From Cornus controversa (taxonomy: Eukaryota > Streptophyta > Magnoliopsida > Cornales > Cornaceae), in NCBI GenBank assembly GCA_026545225.1, contig CM048851.1, forward strand, positions 30,937,956 through 31,001,955: a stretch of DNA of 64,000 nucleotides, read 5' to 3'. Shown here piece by piece: positions 56,866 to 64,000 of this stretch. Position 1 is the stretch's first letter. Every line of letters starts with the position of its first letter. The translations under genes were made by a program, and so were the position numbers. The notes under the pieces are model-generated. The model saw nothing but the letters and a program-made list of their open reading frames with translations. It was not told where the DNA came from and ran no database searches.

Positions 56866-57507
56866 ATCAACGCATTTTGAATACAAAAAATCATATACAA
56901 AGCATACCATCAGGTTGCTCATATTTAGATGGTCTTTGTCATAAAAAAAGTGTTAAAATAAAATCATACGATTTAGTCAAAATAAAATTTAGTTTGGTCA
57001 AAAGAAAGAGAATATAAAGTTTGTTTGACCGTGAATTCAAAATTGGCACAATTAGGATAAAAGAGCACATAACTTAGGGGTGCTATTGAAATCATACGAA
57101 CAAGTCAACTAAAGCGCATGATATATTCTAAAGTTATGTTTAGAAGCACCGAATCAGTGCCTTAAAATTAGATTTGAAGTTTTAAGGGTCGATTTAGTAC
57201 TCCCAAACGTAACATAAATGAATTTTTGTATGAAATTTTGAACATATAATCCTCATTTTGTTTTCTTTCAAACAACTAGTCATGGAGAAATTTTGGCATA
57301 ATTAGGATAAATAAATAAATAACTACTCGTATTGATGTGCACATCTATGTGACTTTTCTCTAATTTTTTTTATGTAAATTAAATGTACACATAATTATTA
57401 TCTTATTAGAGACTAAAAACTCTGAGAAATTATTACATGGTCTCGGACGAATCACAAGTTAACATGCAAGCAAAAATTTTAAAAAATTTGACACAAAGGT
57501 GACATAC
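56866..57507. other. Intergenic, nothing recognised
   Basis: AT-rich sequence without open frames or repeat ends that I can identify. Confidence 0.5.
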
Positions 57508-57909
57508 AAGATAGACCTTCGTGAACAAGTTCAACTCGTTGTCGTAGAGTGATTTCTTGGTCGGATTGGAGAAGACTGTCTAGGTGTCAGCGATGAGCTT
57601 GAACGCAGAGCCAACGAAGGAGAACTTGTTCTTGTCCAGGTGGAGGAGAACACGGGTTGTTGATAATGTTTCTTGATCAGATCGGTCTCGTCGAAGTGGT
57701 GGTTGACCTGGCGGATGGAGTACCAGTCACGGTGGTTGTTGATATGCCTATCGACAGCGATGAGGATCTCGACAACAGTGGGGATCAGGTCAGAGTCGTC
57801 GAGCAAGGGCTTCGATCTCTTGGGCTAAGACAACGAAGTCTCTAGAGCCGTTGAAGTTTTAACCCTGCAAGAGGCTCTCGGTCTCGTCTCGGTTTGCCTC
57901 ATGCTCCAT
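57508..57909 (-). pseudogene. Inverted partial copy of the J-protein gene, broken
   Basis: From an ATG at 57909 it follows the gene at 58440: start (MEHEANRDE), then RDF-, DDSDLIPTVVEILIAVDRHI and NNHRDWYSIRQVNHHFDETD with LIKKHY, then the HPD region and NELNLFTKV near 57520. Differences from the intact gene: a deletion of about 20 bases after codon 12 with a TAA soon after, a one-base deletion just before the HPD position, Pro to Leu in HPD, and a TAG in the helix IV region. It stops where the intact gene passes codon 142, so the Cys cluster and AT-hook are absent. Confidence 0.9.
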
Positions 57910-58870
57910 TTTCTTTTTTCTTGAAATGGAACCGAAGGAGTGAGACTATGAGAAGGTGGGTTTGTAGATTATTGATAGTAGTAGTAGTTAGAGGGTGAAA
58001 TTTTGAGGCATGTACAGCTCTACACTTCTTTTAATGGGTGCTTACTTTGAAGGAAAATAAAGGAGCAAGATTCACTCCAAGCGCATATTCTTCTCCTTTT
58101 TAAAAGCAGAGTTTTTTTTTTTTTTTTAAAAATTATTAGATGATCTTAACACTTGGCCCATCACAACTTGAACGTAAACAAAAATAAATTTGACAAGTAC
58201 CGGATCATTTAATAATTTTTCACACACTATTATTTTTAGAAAGGAGAAGAAGAAGATGCCACTTGAGTGAATCTTGCTCCTTTATTTCCCTTCAATGTAA
58301 GCACCCATTTGGACCAGAAAAGAAGTGTACAACTGCCCCAAAATTTCACCCATTTACGCTAACTACTACTATACAACGATCAACAAACCCACCACCTTAT
58401 AGTCTCTCTCCTTCCGTTCCATTTCGAGAAAAAAAGAAAATGGAGCATCAAGCGAACCGAGTCGAGGCCGAGAGGCTTCTCGGCATCGCCGAGAAGCTCT
58501 TGCAAGGCCGAGACCTCAACGGCTCCAGAGACTTCGCTGTCTTGGCCCAAGAGACCGAGCCCTTGCTCGACGGCTCCGACCAGATCCTCGCCGTCGCCGA
58601 TGTCCTACTCGCCGCCGACAGGCGCATCAACAACCACCACGACTGGTACGCCATCCTCCAGGTCGACCGCCGCTCCGACGAGACAGATCTCATCAAGAAA
58701 CAATACCGGCGGCTCGCGCTTCTCCTCCACCCGGACAAGAACAAGTTCGCCTTCGCCGACTCCGCGTTCAAGCTCGTCGCCGACGCCTGGGCGGTTCTCT
58801 CTGATCCGGACAAGAAATCGCTCTACGACAACGAGTTGAGCCTGTTCACGAAGGTTGATCTCGTGGCGAT
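57508..58870. repeat. Head-to-head inverted repeat of about 600 bp per arm
   Basis: Left arm about 57508-58103, right arm about 58236-58870, with a spacer of about 130 bp. The arms share not only coding sequence but leader and promoter (GAGTGAATCTTGCTCCTTTA, TAAGCACCCATT, CAACAAACCCACC-type words). The spacer has its own short inverted pair (AATTATTAGATGATC and GGATCATTTAATAATT). Confidence 0.9.
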
Positions 58871-59408
58871 GAAGAATCAGAAGGGTAATCAGCAGTTCCG
58901 GCGATCGGAGAGGGACAATCAAGATCAGTTACAGCAGAAATTGCCGGTGAGACGGAGCTACACGGCGGCGAATTCTTCCGGGGGTGCGAAGAGGCGGAGC
59001 GAGGACACGAGGCTGTCGAGTTTCTGGACGGCGTGTCCGTACTGTTACAATCTGTATGAGTACCCTAGGGTTTACGAGGGGTGTTGTTTGAGGTGTCAGA
59101 ATTGTCAGAGGGCGTTTCACGCCGTTCAAATTCCGTCGTTGCCGCCGTTGGTGCCCGGGAAAGAGGCGTATAGTTGTTGTTGGGGGTTCTTTCCGTTAGG
59201 GTTTTCGGTTGCGAATTCGGAGGGAGGGAAGAACGCTGGGTTTCCGAATTGGATGCCGCCTATGTTTCCGGCTGCAGGGAATACAGCGGAGCAGCCGCGG
59301 AATGGTGGCGAGGAGGGTGGGGCTGGTTTTGTGGGTGTTTCGGGAGGAAATGTGACTCGGGCGGAGCCAGTGGCTAGGAAGAGGGGTAGGCCTAGGAAGA
59401 ATGTGTAG
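58440..59408 (+). CDS. J-domain protein (DnaJ/Hsp40 class III) with Cys cluster and AT-hook
   Basis: An intact 322-residue co-chaperone: J domains stimulate Hsp70 ATPase activity through the HPD motif. The start is the ATG at 58440 (MEHQANRVEAERLLGIAEKL). The frame is open further upstream but without an ATG. Residues 1-65 are an N-terminal helical region typical of plant DnaJ proteins of this type. The J domain is about 68-132 (DWYAILQVDRRSDETDLIKK, HPDKNK at 97-102, DPDKKSLYD). C199-x2-C202 and C215, C216, C219, C222 form a zinc-ribbon-like cluster (FWTACPYCYNLYEY). An AT-hook-like RKRGRPRK lies at 313-320, suggesting a nuclear, DNA-associated role (inference). No introns. GC content is far above the surroundings. 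The fold and HPD assignment are secure, the client is unknown. Confidence 0.95.
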   Translation: MEHQANRVEAERLLGIAEKLLQGRDLNGSRDFAVLAQETEPLLDGSDQILAVADVLLAADRRINNHHDWYAILQVDRRSDETDLIKKQYRRLALLLHPDKNKFAFADSAFKLVADAWAVLSDPDKKSLYDNELSLFTKVDLVAMKNQKGNQQFRRSERDNQDQLQQKLPVRRSYTAANSSGGAKRRSEDTRLSSFWTACPYCYNLYEYPRVYEGCCLRCQNCQRAFHAVQIPSLPPLVPGKEAYSCCWGFFPLGFSVANSEGGKNAGFPNWMPPMFPAAGNTAEQPRNGGEEGGAGFVGVSGGNVTRAEPVARKRGRPRKNV

Positions 59409-60710
59409 GTGTAATTAGGGTTTTGTAGCATTCACAAGATTACGCAACACTCTTTGGATTTGGATCTGTGAAGTTGATGAAAGAGAGTGAAAAAAAACAA
59501 AAGGAGCGGTGGAGATGGGGAAATGTGGAGCAGTTGCGTCTGAAATAGGAAAGTTGATTTCTTTTTGTTGGAAGGAGGCCGAAGCTGCTCAGGTTTCCGC
59601 TTACAGGTACTGGAGTAGTTGCTTGTAGAATATAGAATTTTCCATTTTGGGTTTTGTTTTGTGATGATCTGTTTAAAACTGACTGTCTCATAGGTGATGT
59701 ATAACTTATGACATGCAAAATTTGTGATCTTGGCAAGTTTAAGCTGTTGAATGAATCTGTATTTTGTGATGAGCTGGTTGTAGTTTCAAGGGGTCATGAT
59801 TAATTGATTCCGCAAGTTCATGTGTTGGAGAATATCATTATATTCTATTTAAGCCTTGATAGAATATTGTAGGAGTAATTTATGCGATTGATTTTAGGAA
59901 TCCTCCAATGTATTTTTTATATTTATCACTTGTATTTTTTCACCATCATTGTAAACAAAACTAAGAGCGAATATAATGAGAGAGATGTAGCCCTTTGCCC
60001 TTTGTGTGCCGTGGATGTAGGTCGCAGTGGCCGAACCAAGCTATATTCTTGTGTTCTTGTTTAATTTCTCTCTTCAATTTTTATTTTTATTTTTTTATCA
60101 ACAATATGTACCTTGATAATTGTTAGCTTGGCAAACATCTGAATGTTGCTTCGAGCCTCTGTGTAAACAATGCAAAAGGTTATGTTTGTATTGAGTCCAC
60201 TTGGGATATAGATGTAATAAATGGGTTTGTTGAATTGACTTAACAGTGTCATGTTTTTGTTACATGAAGAACTTTAAACCCCGGCATTATTTAATACAAA
60301 TTATACAATATGCTTACTTTCAAACCAAATTATATTGAAATTATTCAAATGAAAATCCTTGTGAATATTGTGTTCTTAGATGGTTGTGTTACATAATTTG
60401 AACTAGAAGTGTTGTCAGGAATGGAGTTACCCTCATTGTTTTGCACCGGGTCTCTGTTTATATACTTTTTGCCGAGTTACTATATCAGTAGTTCGTCACG
60501 AGTATTATCTCGATCTTTACTCGTTTTCTTTGGCTTGTACTGTGGGGATTTACTAATTTATGTACTTCAAATGGGTTATATGAATATTTGACATGTTTGG
60601 GTTTGTGGAATCATTTAAGTATCAAGTTTCTGTTTTATGGCACATTGGTGGGAAGTGACACTGTCATCATTGGCACAACCAACTTCGATTATTGTTGAAT
60701 AATATTTTGA
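59409..60710. other. 3' flank of the J-protein gene
   Basis: No further coding sequence was recognised. The first few hundred bases are presumably 3' UTR. The short open stretches at 59882-60064 and 60409-60591 have no family features. Confidence 0.45.
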
Positions 60711-60879
60711 GTAATACTATCAAGAGAGCCCCAAGCTCTCCATATTTAACCATTGGATTAAAGCATTTCTTTTAGATCTGTGAAAAGTCAAATGAATCAT
60801 TTAAGAAGTCTTTCAATCCAGTGGTTATATGGAGAGCTCATGGCTCTTTTTATGGTAGAGAGCTCCTTGATAGCATTAC
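60711..60879. mobile_element. Fold-back MITE, 169 bp
   Basis: The left half GTAATACTATCAAGAGAGCC ... AGCTCTCCATATTTAACCAT is mirrored by the right half (complement GTAATGCTATCAAGGAGCTC ... GAGCTCTCCATATAACCACT), so nearly the whole element folds. No clear target duplication. Confidence 0.8.
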
Positions 60880-61073
60880 TTTAATATTTTTGTGCCAATG
60901 GAATGCACTGAATGGGGGAGCTGACAATGCTTGCAATGTAGGAGCAAGTTTTTGGTGCATTTCATCGGTCAGTATATCATAACTAACTTGAGAAAGAAAT
61001 ACCAAGTTTATGACGATCTTTAGCAGTAGGTTTATCTCTATGCCATATTACTTGGGTTGCATTTGCTCTATCT

Positions 61074-61433
61074 GTCAGATTTCATTTCATTAGCTGTTAT
61101 TAATTGCAATTCGTTAAAGTCACGAATTCATTAAGCTCTTACTACGAATATATAGGTATTTTTATATTTTGGGCTTCGTTATGAATATCTCTATTTGCAG
61201 ATATTAGGTTTCATTTCATTTGTTCATTCCATTATTTATCTCAAACCGTGGGTGTCAGATTTCATTTTATTAGCTGTTATTAATTGCAATTCTTTAAAGT
61301 CACGGATTCATTAAGCTCTTCCTACGAATATATAGGTATTTTTATATTTTGGGCTTCGTTATGAATATATCTATTTGCAGATATTAGGTTTCATTTCATA
61401 TGTTCATTCCATTATTTATCACAAACCTTGGTG
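61074..61433. repeat. 180-bp tandem duplication
   Basis: GTCAGATTTCATTTYATTAG begins both units (61074 and 61254). They are about 95% alike throughout. Confidence 0.93.
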
Positions 61434-61503
61434 TTTCCCTTGCTTGTGAACCTGTGGTGTTGATTATGCACTGCATAAATAGCTTGTTATTATATTCTTA
61501 AGA

Positions 61504-61669
61504 GTAATGATGCGGACTCCGAATTTGTCAGTTTTGGAAAGGCATCTATTTGAGTGGGATGGTGGGCCCCACCACCATGACGTCACATGGTGGGGCTGTG
61601 GGGCCCACCACCTCACCCGCATAAATACCTTTCAGAAAAAACTGCTGAATTCGGAGGATAAATCATTAT
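61504..61669. mobile_element. Fold-back MITE, about 166 bp, with GTAATGAT ends
   Basis: The left part has CTCCGAATTTGTCAGTTTT and GGTGGGCCCCACCACC. The right part, complemented, has CTCCGAATTCAGCAGTTTTT and GGTGGTGGGCCCCACA. The centre carries a palindromic TGACGTCA. Ends are GTAATGAT and ATCATTAT. Confidence 0.78.
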
Positions 61670-61684
61670 CCTATTATTAATGTA

Positions 61685-61738
61685 GCTTGTTGTGAGTCAC
61701 TTTCATGACCTGCTTGTTGTGAGTCACTTTCATGACCA
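61685..61738. repeat. 27-bp tandem duplication
   Basis: GCTTGTTGTGAGTCACTTTC plus ATGACC(T) occurs at 61685 and 61712, identical. Confidence 0.95.
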
Positions 61739-62627
61739 CCTCTGCGGATGTTGTGGACATAATCAAGTGCTTGTAGTCTTCTTCAACTCCTGCCTGACGA
61801 AATATGGTCTCTTTCCTTCAGGTTTAAGTGGAAAATGTTTACCCTTGGCCAGAATTGTGATGTATGAATGCTATAATTTTTCCAGGAAACCTTTCTTTTA
61901 ATCTTATTTATAATCTGAAAGAAGATCATTACTTAGAAATGGTCCCTATTAATCGAGCTTGTTTGGATGGACAGATAATTATTTGTTGAAAGTGACATGT
62001 TTTTCGAGTCGAACTCGTGTTCATCAATGATTTTTGTTTCTTCATAATTTCTAGTCATCAATCAATATTAGGGTTGTCACTGTTGTCGAAGCATAATCAG
62101 TTGTTAATAAAGCACGTATTGTTTGTTTCTCTTTTATAATAGCCAATAGTAACAGTGTTATTTGTGTCAGTTCTACTTGAACAATCTACATTTGGGTTAT
62201 TTGTTCTGAATCTAGCTTCTTTAATGGGGCAAGCTCTGAACTAAAATAGCATCTGCACTGCATAGAATAACAGACATTCAATTAGTCTTTCTGGTACTAA
62301 ACAAAGTAGTTTGTTATTGCATGAACTATAATACATTGGGGGACAGACTATGCTTTGTTAGTTACTTGGCTATAATTTGCATGTTTTCTTTGCTCTCGGT
62401 TAAAAATGAAATTTTCAGTTACTGGAATCTGCTAAAAACCCTAATTCGAAGTTGTTCGAGACCCTAATTGCAGATATCTATGAGAGAGAGACATCCAATA
62501 TCCTTGTGTTCGTCCACTGATTAGCCTGGTATCCGAATAGCACCACCCCTGTGAAAAGTGCCACTGATAGTCACCACTGTGCAAACGTTGGCAGCAGCTC
62601 TCGAGCCCATATTTGAAGCCACAGCTA

Positions 62628-62765
62628 CCTCGTGCACTGGGTTTGCTCTTCCGGACATGGCCTTGAATAAACTATAGAGAACATGTGTTCAGTCCTCCTC
62701 GTGCACTGGGTTTGCTCTTCTGGACATGGCCTTGAATAAACTATAGAGAAGATGTGTGCAGCTCA
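62628..62765. repeat. 69-bp tandem duplication
   Basis: CCTCGTGCACTGGGTTTGCT begins units at 62628 and 62697. They differ at only a few positions. Confidence 0.95.
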
Positions 62766-63099
62766 ATTATGCAGCCAGAACGTGGAGACTCCTAACATTC
62801 AGTTTCTGTTTCATTTTGCTTCCATACAAGGCTTTTACGATTCATATCCCAGTTGATACCTGATCCAAAATTTCGTTTCCGAATCTTCTAGAAACTTATG
62901 CCACTTCTAAAGCAACTGAAAGTCTCCCAGAACATAGACGTTAGAGAACCATTTATGTTCAAACTTTGCTTTTACAAGTTGACAATCTCTATGACAGAAA
63001 AGAGAGGAGACAAAGCATAAAAAGATGAACAATTTTGAGTATCAAAAGCATAAAATCCCAGATTCCATGTCCGACCACAAAAATTTTGAGTATCAATTG

Positions 63100-63519
63100 T
63101 AAGGATGTCAATTTAACTCGTTCGTCCCGTCCTTTATGGGATGGATTTGGGATCATACTAATCGGATTAGAGGCGAGTTTAAAAGAGAGTTAAAAATTTG
63201 TTGAGTTCCGAACCCGCTCCAATTAATGATAAATATATAAATAAATATTCTTATATTAACTATGCTTTTTATTTATTTTTCATTAGTTATAATAATTTTA
63301 AATTTTAACAACATTTTTGTTATTTTCATTTGTAAGTATTTGTCTATTCTTAATTTTTTTTACAAAATTTATCGTAAATTCGGTTAAGTTTGCATTGTAT
63401 TTTTTTAAAAATATATATATAGGGGCACCCCTAAAGCGGGTTTGGGAAGAATTTTTTATTCATGGGACAGGTTTGGAAAAGGGGTGTCCCATCCCAAACT
63501 CGTTCTTTTGACATTCCTA
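63100..63519. mobile_element. hAT-type MITE, 420 bp, imperfect 8-bp TSD
   Basis: The ends TAAGGATGTCAATTTAACTC and, complemented, TAGGAATGTCAAAAGAAC are inverted. ATCAATTG (63092-63099) and ATCAAAAG (63520-63527) agree at 6 of 8. Non-coding. Confidence 0.8.
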
Positions 63520-63815
63520 ATCAAAAGCATGAAGGACTTTGGGAGTGGGTGTGCGTACAAGGAAAAAAAAAAAAAAAGGCATGAAGGAATAAAACAAATC
63601 TCATTCAAATTGAGCACTTGTTGTTGATTTACACAAGCAGTCCAGCACACACATGGCCAACTCAAACTGAGCAAGACCAGACAGTAAAACAAATATCAGA
63701 AGTTACTTCTTTAGATATTGCACTAAACCTTCTTGAGCATTTTCTTTGAACCTCGCGCCAGCCAACAAATATATCATGAGAACTCTTCTCAGGCGGGCAC
63801 ACCTCTCAGCCTCTG

Positions 63816-63934
63816 CTATTCAGGTTGTTTCTTCTTTATCCTCATAAACTTTCCGGTCACAACGGCAGGCCCCGACTTAAGGTCACCAATATCCACCATT
63901 ACTGTTGACTGCATAAACTTGTACTCCCAACTCC
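63816..63934 (-). CDS. Probable last coding exon of an unrecognised gene (runs off right edge)
   Basis: Behind an acceptor-like CAATAG at 63935, the minus strand reads SWEYKFMQSTVMVDIGDLKS followed by GPAVVTGKFMRIKKKQPE and a stop at 63816. The composition looks like real protein with a basic tail. The same frame carries two stops just upstream (63957-63965), which fits an intron. I do not recognise the family, so this is inference from composition and splice context. Confidence 0.4.
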
Positions 63935-64000
63935 CTATTGTTTGGTAACGAGGAATTATTCCAACCAAACGTCCATTTTATCATATTGTTTGGCTCCAAG

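Noticed and set aside
58263-58439. N-terminal extension of the J-protein frame by 59 codons
   Set aside because: The extension has no ATG (it would start at TTG). The inverted copy shows this part is leader sequence, and the ATG at 58440 is the natural start.
58448-59431. Long antisense and alternate frames opposite the J-protein gene (for example 58448-58813, 59126-59431 and 58600-58839)
   Set aside because: Shadows caused by high GC content of the real gene. No independent features.

Overview
The window reads as nuclear DNA of a flowering plant, most likely a eudicot. It is AT-rich and low in gene density, with GT-AG introns, telo-box promoter motifs and plant-type mobile elements (Stowaway and hAT MITEs, a TRIM, Copia and Gypsy LTRs, an L1-type LINE, tRNA-derived SINEs). 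I cannot name the species.

One host gene dominates. From 41,093 leftwards to at least 5,289 on the minus strand lies a ULP2-class SUMO protease (peptidase C48). Twelve coding exons can be joined with matching phases into about 512 codons, from the initiator Met through the catalytic His and Asp. The exon with the catalytic Cys and the C-terminus was not found in the remaining 5.3 kb and probably lies beyond the left edge. Its coding exons total about 1.5 kb spread over 36 kb, because introns of 2.5 to 10 kb have filled with transposable elements. Several of these can be bounded to the base by target-site duplications: a hAT MITE (9,267-9,841), a 2.5-kb solo LTR (10,373-12,866), a 5'-truncated LINE (13,303-16,215), a second hAT MITE (17,130-17,663), a 489-bp solo LTR (21,309-21,797), a 400-bp TRIM (23,798-24,197) and a 384-bp solo LTR (32,502-32,885).

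Intron 1 (32,299-40,957) is the most layered part. The 5' end of exon 2, together with a SINE head, has been amplified into three tandem copies. Beyond that lies a long Copia-type LTR split by a 2.1-kb DNA transposon (itself carrying a Stowaway MITE), by a threefold 151-bp tandem duplication, and by two hAT-like elements. One of the hAT-like elements carries a broken ZF-HD zinc-finger gene fragment.

From 41.1 to 57.5 kb there is no host gene. This stretch holds AT-rich DNA, a 190-bp tandem duplication, a second long solo LTR, a Copia element with both LTRs (47,287-51,857), and a Gypsy fragment split by a third long solo LTR.

At 58,440-59,408 (+) is an intact intronless J-domain protein gene with a zinc-ribbon-like Cys cluster and a C-terminal AT-hook. 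A broken inverted copy of its promoter and 5' half lies head-to-head with it (57,508-58,103). The right end holds short tandem duplications, three MITEs and a probable last exon of an unrecognised minus-strand gene at 63,816-63,934.
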